DNA of 64,000 nt from Peronospora farinosa (GCA_947646735.1 CANTFK010000983.1:930001-994000); one strand, 5' to 3'. Counted from the first letter of the stretch, positions 44,560 through 55,380 are shown. A program made the numbers and translations. The notes: generated by a model not told the origin, from the letters alone.

Positions 44560-45019
44560 TGTAACGGGGCACCCTCCGACTATACTGATTACAGTATAGT
44601 CTACTTTCACTGATTACAGTGAAAGCAGGTGCCTCAATTACCTCTCTTACACAAGAGGCAGAGGAAGCTTTACTTCTAAACAAACGCTTAGAAGTAGAGG
44701 AAAAGAAAACTGTATTTAATATAGTTAACTATCTTAATAAAACTAATCTGTTATAACCTATGTTAACTATATTAAACTACAACTATGTATGTTGACGACT
44801 TGCCCTCCACTCATTGCGCGCGTCCATCGGTCATTGGTCAGCGCGTTGGTTGATATGATGGCCCATATCAACCAATAAGATGGCATCTCCAACTTCAAGG
44901 AGATCTACGAAAAATATTATAAGAAAAGGTAATATTGTCAAAATATTATTAGTTATAATAATATTTTATTGACACTTCATATAAGTGTCAATATTATGTA
45001 ACGGGCTCGCCCCGTTACA
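44560..45019 (-). repeat. Gyp-5 3' LTR
   Basis: TGTAACGGGG..CCCCGTTACA, 460 bp. On the element strand it is preceded by a G-homopolymer polypurine tract (complement of 45021-45032). Confidence 0.95.
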
Positions 45020-45095
45020 TCACCCCCCCCCTCAACCAACAGTCACATTAGTGAATGTTTAGTGACTATGGGAAAAGAGAACTTGTTGAATTTTC

Positions 45096-45110
45096 TTTCA
45101 TTCAACAATT
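45096..45110 (+). promoter_or_regulatory. Inr/FPR-like core promoter before the Gyp-5 antisense ORF
   Basis: TTTCATTCAACAATT fits the oomycete initiator plus flanking region. It sits 6 bp before the ATG at 45116 and faces away from gag-pol. Confidence 0.45.
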
Positions 45111-45115
45111 ACGCT

Positions 45116-46837
45116 ATGACAAAGTCAATGCGCGTCGCTGCTAAGGCAGCCAAGAGCTAGGCTGCACGCCTGTGTGCAGCCGCTACTGAGGCTTCACAGC
45201 CTCAGCCAGTAGACACTAATGTGTCTGCTGGAAGTCAACATCAGCCTGCAACGCCTGTTGCAGGTTCACGTAGCGCTTCGCCACGTGAAGATGTTGACCC
45301 AGAGTTAGTCGTTGACTACTCTGGTGAGTCGGATGACGCATCCGGCTCAAAGTCACCTGTGTCACTCCCGGGCTCTCCCCGGGGTGATACCTCGTCGTCT
45401 AATGCTACGAAGAGGGATCGTGGTACATTGAGTGAATCAATGTACCGTGAAATGTTCGGGTCGTCTGATTCATCAGACGACCCGCCAAACGAGTCGAAGG
45501 ATAGTGACTCGGGTGGGGACCGTAAGGGTGATGTCAGTGCTTCTACTGACATCAATGCTCATATTGTTTGTACTTCTGTTGACACTAATGCTCGTGGTGT
45601 CGGTACTTCTGTTGACACCACGCAGGAGGCTTTAGACCGCAACGTAATGCGTCTTGCTCCTGATCGCAAGCCATGGATGCTACCTAAGCATCTGCTTGAT
45701 CGTTGGTCTGGAAAGACCAACGAACGGTTCCCCATACCGTTGTTTGATGCGTCAAAGCTTCATGGCCTTGACGCCAGTGCGAAGAACTTTCGCACTGAGA
45801 ACGATTATTACATCGATGTGTTCCTTGAACATCGATGGTCATGGCCCACACAAGAAGCGTGAGGCCGACGCGTTCCTCCAATCTTGGAACGCGTTTATTA
45901 CCAACGTTTTAAACGTTGGGAAAGAGGCTTGGTTTCAAAGACTTTTTGCTAGCCGCAATAAGTTTGAGAAACGAAGTACGTCCGGTGCATGCTATCGTTT
46001 GCATCGGTTATCTAGAGAGGCAGGCCTGTTATGCATCTCTTAGGGCGACCCATGACCGGGGTGCCTAAGCACATCGTCAAGATCGCCTAAGGAGGCGTAC
46101 CTCCTTACTGAGCCCTGGTGGAGGGCTCGCATCTCTTCTGAAATGCGTGAAGGGATTGCTACTTTGCAATCCCTTTACGAGCGCGCTGGGCGCTCGTTTC
46201 CGATGGTCCTTCTTCACCATCGGGTGTATCTTGTCGTACTGTTCGACAAGGCCGGGAACGTCGGCCATCAGTTGGGCCCGAGGTTCCCAGCTATCCGCCG
46301 AAGGCGGATAGCCACGCCACCGGACGAGATAACTCGTCCGACGTCCCTTCACCTCGCGATGCTTTAGTAAGCGTTCCACGAGGAAGCGCTTCCCACCATG
46401 GGAGTCCACCAGCGGATGCGGTGGTGGAGGAAAACCCCTGTCCGATTCTTTTATCGTACTTGGCTGCTGAGTTAGACGGGTTTGCCCGTGTAACTCGTGA
46501 GCTACGTTGTGATGTTGATCACGAACGGGATAAGCGTCGCCGCTTAGAGGACATTGTGCGACAGCTTGGGTTTGACCATGAGAAGTCTCGGACAAACAAT
46601 GCTGTCGCACTATTGGAGAATGAACGGCGGCTTCATTCTTTAAGTAACGAGCTGGCGACAGCTCGTCAGAAGATTGTCCAATATCATGGGACGATCTCAT
46701 CTCTACACTACCAGATATCGAATCTGGTTCGTGACAACAAGAATCTGAAGGGGATTCTTGAGAATAACGGCTATCTTCGTCGTTCGAAGAAGCCGCGTAC
46801 TGAAAGTACGGACGAAGACGTCCCACGTAAAACGTAG
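45116..46837 (+). pseudogene. Antisense ORF of Gyp-5, broken, N-terminal acidic domain to C-terminal coiled coil
   Basis: It starts at ATG 45116 (MTKSMRVAAKAAKS), has TAG at 45158, then is open to 45862: Ser/Asp-rich acidic region, then MRLAPDRKPWMLPKHLLDRW, FPIPLFDASKLHGLD, FLEHRWSWPTQEA. It slips frame near 45850 and goes on at once with READAFLQSWNAFITNV, EAWFQRLFASRNKFE to 46043 and a weaker stretch (46143-46367). The first frame resumes at 46421-46837 with a long coiled coil (LDGFARVTRELRCDVDHERD, LENERRLHSLSNELATARQK). The last part lies opposite the integrase-chromodomain linker. I recall similar proteins being very common in Phytophthora annotations. Function unknown. Confidence 0.72.
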
Positions 46838-48815
46838 GATGCGTACGCATCCTGCGTGGCAACTCGATCGTGTATGCGTTGCCTAGGCGGCGCAATACAC
46901 GGAACGGGCCGATGTACTTGGGCAACAATTTATTGCTGCATAATTTAGTCACTATGTGTTTAGGTAGGTTTACTGTTGACAGTAAAACTAAATCACCTTC
47001 AATAAATGTTTGAGCATTTGCCCTTCCATTATTGTCTGCGTTTCGCTTTTGCTTATCCACCGCTTCTGCGATGGAGTCTTGCACGAAACGGAATACCGCT
47101 TCACGAGTCAGCAGGAAATCCTCAGCTGACTCGTTGCTTTTGGCTGCAGTACATTGTGAATGCACTGCAGAGATATCGGTTACTAATTCAGCGAGAACAT
47201 TACTGTTCTCACTTGTGATAACTCGAACGATGCTGATATCTTCAGCATCGTTGTCAGTAAGAGCGTCATCGCTCTTACTTTCTTCCTCTTCACCGAAGTC
47301 GAATGGTACGACTTCAGTTACTTTCGCGTCGACCATAACGTCGTCGCGTGATGAGCAAGAGCCAGATTGGTTCTCGCTCGAGCGAGTTCCTCCCCCCCTT
47401 GAATTAGAGTCACCTTCTACTAAGGTGGGGACACGTGGATGGCGAAGGCCATTCACGTAGAACGGTGTATGCGTCGTGGACGCATGCACGGAGTTGTTGA
47501 TGGCGAATTCGACCATCGACAAGAACTCACTCCAACTCGTAAACGAGTGGACGTACCCTCGAAGAATCTCTTCGAGGACGCGATTGGCGCGTTCAGTCTG
47601 ACCATCGGTTTCTGGATGGTCAGAAGTAGACATTGTGAGCCGTGTTTGGAACACGGAACGCCAAAACTCAGCCGTGAACCGGGGGTCCCTATCGGACACA
47701 AGTTCACGGGGTAAACCGTGCAATCGAAAGATTGTATCGATTAACACTCGAGCACAGCCCTCTGCTGTGATCGAATCAGGTACAGCAACAAGATGTACCA
47801 TCTTGCTGAACCTGTCCACAAACACGAGAATACCATTATTTCCGTGAGCGTCTTTGGAAAACCCAAAGACGAAGTCCATTGATACGGACTCCCAGCACTC
47901 TGTCAGAACAGGTAGAGGCTGCAATGGTGCGCGGAGTGAAGGACTAGGCCTCACTCGTTGACACACCTCGCAAGCACGCACGTACTTGCGCACAAACTTA
48001 TACTGGCGTGGCCAGTAAAAGTCGCGACTGACCGTGAGGTAAGTCTTCTCACGGCCGCGATGCCCACTTATTGGTGCATCGTGACATTCAAACATGATCC
48101 GTAACCTGAGATCATGTTGTGGCGGTACAACGACACGAGGCGTGTCGTTGTTGATGGCTGTGTAGTACAGTAAGCCGTCCCGCTGGGTGTATCGATCTAG
48201 AAAAGATCGATACATGGCAGGCAAGCGCTTCTTAGCTTGCGTGTATGGGTCCTTGAGGTACTCCATCAGGCGTACAAGATCATTATCTTGTGCGCATGCC
48301 ATTCTAATGTCGTCGAGTAAGCTCGACGACAAGACGCTGGTACTCAGCGTGGCGACAGTGGTGTTCACATCACTGTCGGATTGCACAATCGGCTCTAGGT
48401 CAGGCCGACGTGAAAGAGCATCGGCGACGACGTTAAGTCGTCCCGGCTTATACTCCACGGAGAAGTTGTACTCCGCGAAGAACGACAACCATCTCGCCAT
48501 TCGTTGCGAGAGGTGTGGACTATTTACAGCCGTGCGTAGTGACACATGGTCTGTATATACAATGAACGGTCTATCTCCTAAGAGATAGACGCGAAACTTA
48601 GCCAGTGCATACTTCATGGCAAGGAGTTCCTTGTCATGCACCGGGTAATTGCGCTCAGCCGGTTGCAGCTGACGCGATTGATAACAGACGATACGCTCGG
48701 CGCCGTCTGTATCATATTGCATCAGTGCGCAGCCGATTGCAAAATCACTGGCGTCACAGACCACATGAAATGGTCTGTCTTGATCGGCAATCGTTAATAC
48801 TGGCGATTGCATCAA
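46077..48815 (-). CDS. Gyp-5 RNase H-integrase-chromodomain part of pol (intact 912-codon frame)
   Basis: RNase H residues 21 (CDASDFAIG), 63 (KELLAMK), 89 (YTDHVSL) and 132 (VADALSRR) are all present. The integrase zinc site is H245, H252, C282, C285. The DDE core is SMDFVFGF (D314), SDRDPRF (about 377) and GQTERANR (E408). An acidic/Ser-rich insert (about 480-560) precedes FIEGDLVLLSTVNL and GPFRVLRRLGNAY. A Ser/His/Gln-rich linker leads to a chromodomain (KRFLVERLLKHRE..SYLVRWRGYPPSADSWE). In the intact element it would be fused behind RT; here a frame break near 48830 isolates it. It is the best preserved coding block of any transposon in the window. Confidence 0.92.
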   Translation of the reverse strand: MMQSPVLTIADQDRPFHVVCDASDFAIGCALMQYDTDGAERIVCYQSRQLQPAERNYPVHDKELLAMKYALAKFRVYLLGDRPFIVYTDHVSLRTAVNSPHLSQRMARWLSFFAEYNFSVEYKPGRLNVVADALSRRPDLEPIVQSDSDVNTTVATLSTSVLSSSLLDDIRMACAQDNDLVRLMEYLKDPYTQAKKRLPAMYRSFLDRYTQRDGLLYYTAINNDTPRVVVPPQHDLRLRIMFECHDAPISGHRGREKTYLTVSRDFYWPRQYKFVRKYVRACEVCQRVRPSPSLRAPLQPLPVLTECWESVSMDFVFGFSKDAHGNNGILVFVDRFSKMVHLVAVPDSITAEGCARVLIDTIFRLHGLPRELVSDRDPRFTAEFWRSVFQTRLTMSTSDHPETDGQTERANRVLEEILRGYVHSFTSWSEFLSMVEFAINNSVHASTTHTPFYVNGLRHPRVPTLVEGDSNSRGGGTRSSENQSGSCSSRDDVMVDAKVTEVVPFDFGEEEESKSDDALTDNDAEDISIVRVITSENSNVLAELVTDISAVHSQCTAAKSNESAEDFLLTREAVFRFVQDSIAEAVDKQKRNADNNGRANAQTFIEGDLVLLSTVNLPKHIVTKLCSNKLLPKYIGPFRVLRRLGNAYTIELPRRMRTHPTFYVGRLRPYFQYAASSNDEDSRYSQESPSDSCCHEPDSISGSVEMRSSHDIGQSSDELSPARYLKNEAAVHSPIVRQHCLSETSHGQTQAVAQCPLSGDAYPVRDQHHNVAHELHGQTRLTQQPSTIKESDRGFPPPPHPLVDSHGGKRFLVERLLKHREVKGRRTSYLVRWRGYPPSADSWEPRAQLMADVPGLVEQYDKIHPMVKKDHRKRAPSALVKGLQSSNPFTHFRRDASPPPGLSKEVRLLRRS

Positions 48816-49775
48816 GCTTTGCTTAATCGTTCAAAGGAACGCTGGCAGTCAGCGTTCCAATTCCACTTTACATTTTTCTTGAGTAAACAAGAAAGATGTA
48901 CTGTCATTTCGGCGTAGTTGCGCGAGTACTTGTGCAAGTACGCCGCTAGCCCAAGGAACTTCCTTAGTCCCTTGACATCGACTGGCACTGGCCAGTCGGT
49001 GATCGCCTTGATCTTTTCTGGATCAGGGCGTACGCCGTTCTTTCCGACGATGAACCCAAGAAGTGGTATTTCACTAGCTGCGAATATACACTTCTTGAGG
49101 TTGGCGTACAACTTATGCTCGCGCATAAGTGTAAGAACCTTACGGACGTGGAGTCTATGGACTTCCACGTCTGTTTTCCCGTCCATAGCTCGACTATGGA
49201 CGAACACATCATCGAAGTAACTCGGTGCGAATTCGCGCACCGGTCTCAATACATCTATTGAATGTGGCTGGTGCATTACTAAGCCCTTGCGGCATCACCA
49301 ACCATTCCCAGAGCATACCACTGGTAGTGCTCACTGCTGTGTACGGGATGTCCCGTTCACGCATTAGGATCTGATAGAAACCATCCATCAGATCCATGGA
49401 CGAAAAGATGGTACTCTTAGACATACCATCTATGATTACTTCCTTTCTCGGTATCGGCGTTTGCGCCGGTATCGTTGCAGCGTTCAACTTATTGAACGCG
49501 TGCACTATCCGCCACCCTCCTGTGTCCTTGCGCACACAGAAGGTCGGAGAGCTGTGAGGTGAGGTTGACTCCCTCACATGACCCGCTGCTAGGCGATCGG
49601 CAAAGAACTTGTCGATCGCCTCGACCTGTTCCCGAGGCAGTGGCCACTGCTTCATGACACAATATTTTGTGCCAGGAACAAGGTCGATCTCGTGTCGAGT
49701 ACCTTTATCCTTAGGCAACTCGCACGGAACGGATTCAGGGAATACATCCTTGAATTCGACCAAATCCTTATACAA
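48812..49775 (-). pseudogene. Gyp-5 reverse transcriptase (frameshifted)
   Basis: 49775-49209 holds fingers and palm (RHEIDLVPGTKYCVMKQWPL, WRIVHAFNKLNAATIP, SMDLMDGFYQILM, MPQGLSNAPATFN). A small deletion near 49250 shifts the frame. 49276-48812 goes on with SYFDDVFVHSRA (catalytic YFDD intact), LYANLKKCIFAASEIPLLGF and LRKFLGLAAYLHKYSRNYAE. A second frame slip near 48830 separates it from RNase H. Confidence 0.9.
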
Positions 49776-49781
49776 AGGATT

Positions 49782-50910
49782 TTACTTCAGCGACTCCCAG
49801 GATTGCGATGTATATCGTTCAATCCGAGTCTTCTCATCAAGGACACTTTCGTCTATTGATGAGCTGCTGAGAACCCGTTCGTTCTCGGCAAAAACTGTTG
49901 CTGACCGAATGTCAGTCATGTACTCGTCCTCTGCGACGAGCAAACAGATCTGCTTGACTTTGCCACTACGCAGATCACGCAAGAACCTTTTAGGTTCTAG
50001 CGTAGGCAACTGAGTTATCTTCGAAGTTAACTTCGGAGGCGCGATCAGATCAAGCGTATAAGCGCCTACGTTTGATCCGTCATTAACCAAGACGTTCAAC
50101 GTCTCGGTTACTTCCTGGGGACTTATTCCCTCAGGGCATTGGGGACTTATTCCCTCAGTGATTATTTCCTGGGGACTTATTCCCGCAGGCTCGATGAAAC
50201 TTGTTCCATCGACTTCCTCTAGCTGTGGTGGCGCAACCACAGCGAGATCCTCTACGATCAACTCTCCAGTTGATCTAGGATTACCGTGTTGCCGCTTCTG
50301 GGCAACCGATTTACTCTTCGGTGAATGCTGCCCTCTAGGCGAGCATTCATGTCCCGATCCACTCGACTTATTCGAGTGGTGTACCTTCGGCGCTGCCTGT
50401 GCTTGTGCACAGCCGCCGGCAGCTTGCTCCACAGCGTGACTGTCTGTCACGCTGAGTTCTTGTGCAGTCGTACTAACGGCCGAACCACAATTGAGGCCAT
50501 CACACTCACTCGTAGAACATTCACACGCTTTTGAACGCTCCAAGACGTTCATCAGATGGCCATCTGATGAACAAGCGGCAGGCATCTTCACGGTTCGATG
50601 CTGCCAGCTGACCCATGGCTCGTACCTTCTGAGCCATGGTAATCCTAGGATGACATCAAATTTGTCATCCAGATCAAGTACGATAAAATCCTCATCGTAC
50701 TTTTTGCCTTCAAGCGTGTAGTGAATTCCCACTACACGTTTCTTTACTGTTACGGATGCGCCCGTTGCAAGGCGCACCGTCATCCTCGTTGGAGGGGTCT
50801 CGCGCTCAACATATATTGAGCCTACGATCATCTAGCGATTGGCGTCGAACAAAGTTGTTCGAAGCCCCACAATCAACTATGACATGTTCTTTGTCACTTC
50901 GATCTTCAAT
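49782..50910 (-). pseudogene. Gyp-5 protease and linker (frameshifted)
   Basis: The active site HVIVDCGASNNFVRRQS is encoded near 50895-50835, with Cys in place of the usual Ser/Thr after the Asp (DCGA). It is in a different frame from the body (50831-49782: MTVRLATGASVTVKKRVV, FDVILGLPWLRRYEPWVSW). The linker carries a repeated EGISPQ motif (GISPQEIITEGISPQCPEG, about 50190-50100). Breaks near 50830 and 50890. Confidence 0.85.
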
Positions 50911-51031
50911 GTGATGAGGGATACCTCATCACTGGGAGCGGCAACACACAGTGACTGTGTGTTGGGAGCAACCTTCGTCAAGAGTCCCGCGAACTCTCTT
51001 GACGTTGCTGGATCAGTAGGACGCTCCGCCC

Positions 51032-52216
51032 CTACTGACCCCGACCGTTTTTTGATGGTCCACCACGTTGTGGCGATTTCGCAGCAACGTGGGACCCACG
51101 TCTCTGGCCCTTCTTGGCAGACGGTCGATCGTCACTCCCAGTGTTACGAGACACTGGGCGTGGGGCACTACACTCATAAGCGTAGTGGCCCAACTTCTGA
51201 CTGCGATTGCACTTTTGCAATCGCTTGTACCCTGGAGAGCGAGGTCGCTCGCTCTCTACATAGGAGAGGTCCATTGGTTCTGGACCTCCGCCCTCCTGTC
51301 GTCTCGGTGGACGATAGGATCCCGAGTGGACGTGAGCCTGCTGTAGGCTAAAGTCCTCCTGTTCCGCTGCAGAGATCGCTTGATCCAGCGATTCTAGTTC
51401 CAAGCGGAACAGGTGGGTCTTGACAGGACCATATGTCAGACCCTTGATGAACACAGTAACCTGCGTGTGTTCATCGATGGGGTTCAGTACGATACAACTA
51501 ACGAGGTATCGCACGTGTTGGACGTAAGCGTGTATATCACGCTTACCCTGTTTCAAATCCAGGAGCTCAGCCCGAGCCCTGAATTCGGCGCGAGGCGGTT
51601 CAAACGTGTGTTTGAGCCGCGCCTTGAAGACGTCATACGTTGGGAAAACGTATGGGTCGTGCAGTTTGCGCCTTAAGGCCCAAGCTTTGGCACGTCCTGC
51701 CAAGTTCGACATGGCGAACTTGACCTTCATCGCATTGTCATCGATGCGACGAGCCTCAATGGCATCGTCGAGCTCGACGAACCATCTCAACAAGGAGTCG
51801 CTTTCGACTGCCTTGTACTTGGAGACATCAATCTTCAAGGACTCGGGTCGACGTGCATACGTCGACCCGGCAGCAACAGCACTAGCCTGCTGTTGTCTCA
51901 ACAGTTCAGACTGTTGAGCACCCTGCTGCATCAACAAGTCAGCTTGTTGAGCGCCTTGTTCTCTCAACAGTTCAACCTGTTGAGAACCTTGCTTCTCTAG
52001 CAAGGTGAGTTTCTTTACAACTTCGTCAAGTTCATGTTGTATGAACTTAGCAATGGTTGCATGTTGGTCGTCTCCGCTAAGAGAGAGCAACATGGCACCA
52101 ACGGTAGGGTTGCCGATGGTTTCAGCCATACGCTGAACCGCATTCCATTCGAGGTCACTCAAATGGCGGAAATCATCACGCGTTGCGTGATGACGTTCAT
52201 CACCCGCTGATTTCAT
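51032..52216 (-). CDS. Gyp-5 gag, full-length frame with damaged zinc knuckle
   Basis: The first ATG of the open frame is 52216 (MKSAGDERHHATRDDF), about 45 bp after the primer site; the product is about 394 residues. N-terminal helical region, then four glutamine-rich repeats (LLREQGAQQADLLMQQGAQQ). Capsid: YKAVESDSLLRWFVELDDAI, AMSNLAGRAKAWAL, FEPPRAEFRARAELLDLKQG, RDIHAYVQHVRYLVSCIV. EPMDLSYVES precedes a knuckle reading CNRSQKLGHYAYEC: the second Cys is Ser, so zinc binding is doubtful. Basic C-terminus. Gag forms the particle that holds element RNA. Confidence 0.9.
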   Translation of the reverse strand: MKSAGDERHHATRDDFRHLSDLEWNAVQRMAETIGNPTVGAMLLSLSGDDQHATIAKFIQHELDEVVKKLTLLEKQGSQQVELLREQGAQQADLLMQQGAQQSELLRQQQASAVAAGSTYARRPESLKIDVSKYKAVESDSLLRWFVELDDAIEARRIDDNAMKVKFAMSNLAGRAKAWALRRKLHDPYVFPTYDVFKARLKHTFEPPRAEFRARAELLDLKQGKRDIHAYVQHVRYLVSCIVLNPIDEHTQVTVFIKGLTYGPVKTHLFRLELESLDQAISAAEQEDFSLQQAHVHSGSYRPPRRQEGGGPEPMDLSYVESERPRSPGYKRLQKCNRSQKLGHYAYECSAPRPVSRNTGSDDRPSAKKGQRRGSHVAAKSPQRGGPSKNGRGQ

Positions 52217-52243
52217 AGCGGGTGGTGCGGTGGTCGCTGAACG

Positions 52244-52262
52244 GACCACGAAGTGCTACCAG
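52244..52262 (-). other. Gyp-5 primer-binding site
   Basis: On the minus strand TGGTAGCACTTCGTGGTCC, two bases inside the 5' LTR. Gyp-2 and Gyp-3 begin the same way (TGGTAGCACTT), so all three probably share one tRNA primer ending in AAGTGCTACCA. The tRNA is not identified. Confidence 0.7.
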
Positions 52263-52263
52263 G

Positions 52264-52723
52264 TGTAACGGGGCACCCTCCGACTATACTGATTACAGTA
52301 TAGTCTACTTTCACTGATTACAGTGAAAGCAGGTGCCTCAATTACCTCTCTTACACAAGAGGCAGAGGAAGCTTTACTTCTAAACAAACGCTTAGAAGTA
52401 GAGGAAAAGAAAACTGTATTTAATATAGTTAACTATCTTAATAAAACTAATCTGTTATAACCTATGTTAACTATATTAAACTACAACTATGTATGTTGAC
52501 GACTTGCCCTCCACTCATTGCGCGCGTCCATCGGTCATTGGTCAGCGCGTTGGTTGATATGATGGCCCATATCAACCAATAAGATGGCATCTCCAACTTC
52601 AAGGAGATCTACGAAAAATATTATAAGAAAAGGTAATATTGTCAAAATATTATTAGTTATAATAATATTTTATTGACACTTCATGTAAGTGTCAATATTA
52701 TGTAACGGGCTCGCCCCATTACA
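52264..52723 (-). repeat. Gyp-5 5' LTR
   Basis: 460 bp, by eye identical to 44560-45019 except two bases. Confidence 0.95.
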
Positions 52724-52728
52724 GCTTC

Positions 52729-53265
52729 TAAGTACACGTGTAGAATTCTCTTCCGGGTTGGATTCTTTGGCCTCCCGACGTCTCAAGGAAGTCTACATAC
52801 TACACAGGTCATATCCCTGGATTGTTTGGCCAGGGATTACAAGAACTCTCAAAACAAACAACTTCCCCTGCGATTGGACGCAGCACAACAAGAAAAGGAC
52901 AAGGTACAAGATCGCGAGACGGCTCAAGTGGTCAGAAGATCAAGTATATCAAGTGGATCAAGTATCTACATTTTTGGACAAGGCGATCTCAAGAGAGATC
53001 AGGGCGACTCAAATAGAGCACCCCAAGAACAACTGCGATCGTGTGAGGAATTCCACTCGATCGTCCCCCACCTATCCCTAACACAATCAAGTTCAACATC
53101 GACTCAAGTTTACTGAGAAGAGAGCAACCCACCCTACCGACGGGTACACAAGGTGAGGAAGGCTATACACACGGAATCGGGGTACCCCCTCCGTTAGTTG
53201 GTCGTCCGGGCGCCAGTGAAGAGTTGGGATCGCATCAGCAATTTTGCGAATCCCACTCCACCACA
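52729..53265 (+). repeat. Gyp-4 5' LTR, second part
   Basis: It resumes TAAGTACACGTG after the GCTTC duplication and runs to CCACCACA. The end is fixed because the 3' LTR stops at the equivalent base before Cop-2 sequence. A 128-codon frame here is repeated in the 3' LTR (61019-61405) and is LTR sequence, not a gene. Confidence 0.9.
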
Positions 53266-55217
53266 ATGGTGCGCGTGCCCGGATCTTCTGGTGACTCGGG
53301 ATTACATCGTGAGTCCCTGAGAGAATATGTAAAGGTCAAAATTGAACCTGGGATTGAAGCGCCAGCGGCAAAGGAGTCACCGCAGACGTGTGAAGAAAAA
53401 AGATCTCCGGATCATCAGCGTTTTGGATGGGGCACAGATGAAAAGAAAACCAAAGAGGAAGATCAAGAAATTGATCTGGAAGAAAAACCTCTACCCCCTC
53501 CCCAGGTCCTTTCAAGGACCCCTGCGGATCGCGTTGTAAAACGCGATCCACTGGATATTAATCCTTCGGTTATAACCGAAGTTGATTGGATCGTGCGAGG
53601 ACCAATTCTAGCTCCCATTCCGACACCGAACCAGTTGGAAGCGATCCGTCGGCTTATGAAGTTGCTCCAAAACGCTGAATCACCGCTGGAGATTTTGACG
53701 CTTAGGAGCTGTTGAAATGCGATCATGATCGAGTGATCCAAGCAGGGCGATCTCTATTTTCGAAGCTAGTTCCGCTAACTGGAGAGCTCGATCCGGTGGA
53801 CCAGGCGATCCAGCCGATCGTAGATATATCAAAAGGATATCATACTGGATCTTCGCAGTATATGTCAGCGGAATTCGAACGGGAGTCGGACGACTCGATT
53901 AATATGCAGCGAATGTCACTTGGATCGGCTGGTGCAGTGCATATTCGCGAACGACTGGAACCGATTAAGGCCAGAGAACAATCGACGACGTCACTCACAG
54001 CTGAAGACATGAATGTGACTGGATCAGGTCAATTGCAATCCTATTTTGAAGCTGCTATGAGAAAGTACGAGCAGGATCAAGCTCGCATGATCGCCAGTCG
54101 ATCCGCGATCCCCACAAACACTTCAAAAGTTTGCATTTTGGATGTGGATATGGAATCGACCGGATCGCGTCAATCGCGATCCAATAATTACGATCCAGAC
54201 GATTTGGGGTTGGAGGATCTAAGACGGCCACAAGTCGAAAGTGCAGGCGCTGTACCTAATGGTGGACTTGTCACGCAGCGGATTCGAATGTCTGCGATCG
54301 CAGATCTAAAAGAATTTACAGGACGGGACAAGGATGAAGATCGAGCGAGAAGTTGGGTCAACAAGGCCAAGTCGGCGTTCTTACGCGATCAAGCCCTGGA
54401 TGATGAAAAATGCCTAGTATTTGGTGATTTACTTACGGGGCCGGCACGAAATTGGTATAGCCAGTTAAGTCGATCCACTCGGAACTCTTGGAAGTCGTTG
54501 TTGGAAACCTTCATGATCCAGTATTGTGGATATGGTATGTCTGTCGGGAGACAATACTATCATGCGAAGAAGCGATCCGATGAAACGCCATTGGAATATT
54601 TGTATCGGCTGAATGTAGCCGCGATCCGAGCAAAAATTCCCATTCGGGAGGAATCGCCCTCAATTCGCCCAGAGCATGTGGAACATTTCATTTGTACACT
54701 GGATGATCGCGATCTGGCTAAGCAGTTGACGTTGTTACGCCTTGGAGACGCCGATGATATGGAAGAAACTCTGCGAACATATCAACGCATGGAGGGAAGA
54801 CAGTATCCGAGTGCAATTGGGTCGAGCAAATTTCGTCAGCAATCTGCGTCGGCATCCACTCCGGCACCCTCGAAACCAACTCGCGCCGTGAGAGCAATTC
54901 GTCTGGAAGGCAGTAGCAGTGAGTCAGACTCGGATAGTAGTGGATCAGATGCCGAAACAGATCGACGCAACCTATGTGTGGCCACAGTACCAGATCGCGT
55001 GAAGAAACATAGTGATAAACGCGCGGGATCGGACCATTTGGATCAAGATCGCGGTCCAGATCGCGTGGTGAATCAGAAGGCTTGTACCCATTGTGGGTCG
55101 AAGAAACACGATGATCGTAGATGCTGGAAGAGACTAACGTGTCAGAAGTGTGGTCGTAAGGGACATCCTTCGGACAAGTTTTTTTTACACCTGTGCTGCC
55201 TGCGGAGATATCCATGA
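53266..55217 (+). pseudogene. Gyp-4 gag (two breaks)
   Basis: The ATG at 53266 touches the LTR and overlaps the primer site (TGGTGCGCGTGCCCGG). First frame to 53715; a frame slip at about 53690; then 53712-55217 open for 500 codons: KEFTGRDKDEDRARSWVNKA, NWYSQLSRSTRNS, YHAKKRSDETPLEYLYRLN, and knuckle CTHCGSKKHDDRRC. The second knuckle CQKCGRKGHPSDK is cut by a longer T-run (55179-55187) than in Gyp-1, so its last Cys and the third knuckle fall out of frame. About 250 bp of the N-terminal part found in Gyp-1 is missing near 53580. Confidence 0.88.
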
Positions 55218-55380
55218 GCATGGAAAATGTCGAATGGAAGAATTCTACAACATGATACGCAAGTGGTATGTTCCAACCAAGCATGCTGGAATGCTTCCGC
55301 CGAAGGCTGAAGAAATGTTAAACTAGGACGCTCGCCAGGTTGGAATCTGGTACGAGCCGAGCGTTCTAGGCTCTGCATTT

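Larger units (their letters stand above)
44560..52723 (-). mobile_element. Ty3/gypsy chromovirus Gyp-5 (complete, minus strand) with antisense ORF
   Basis: LTRs of 460 bp at 44560-45019 and 52264-52723 differ by eye at two positions (ATAAG/GTAAG; CCGTTACA/CCATTACA). The target duplication is GCTTC (44555-44559 and 52724-52728), and the uninterrupted site CAATTTGCTTCTAAGTACAC is preserved in the 3' LTR of Gyp-4 at 61042. Minus strand: primer site TGGTAGCACTTCGTGGTCC, gag, protease, RT, RNase H, integrase, chromodomain, G-rich polypurine tract (45020-45035). Plus strand: an ORF starting at 45116. Protease and RT are frameshifted. Confidence 0.95.
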
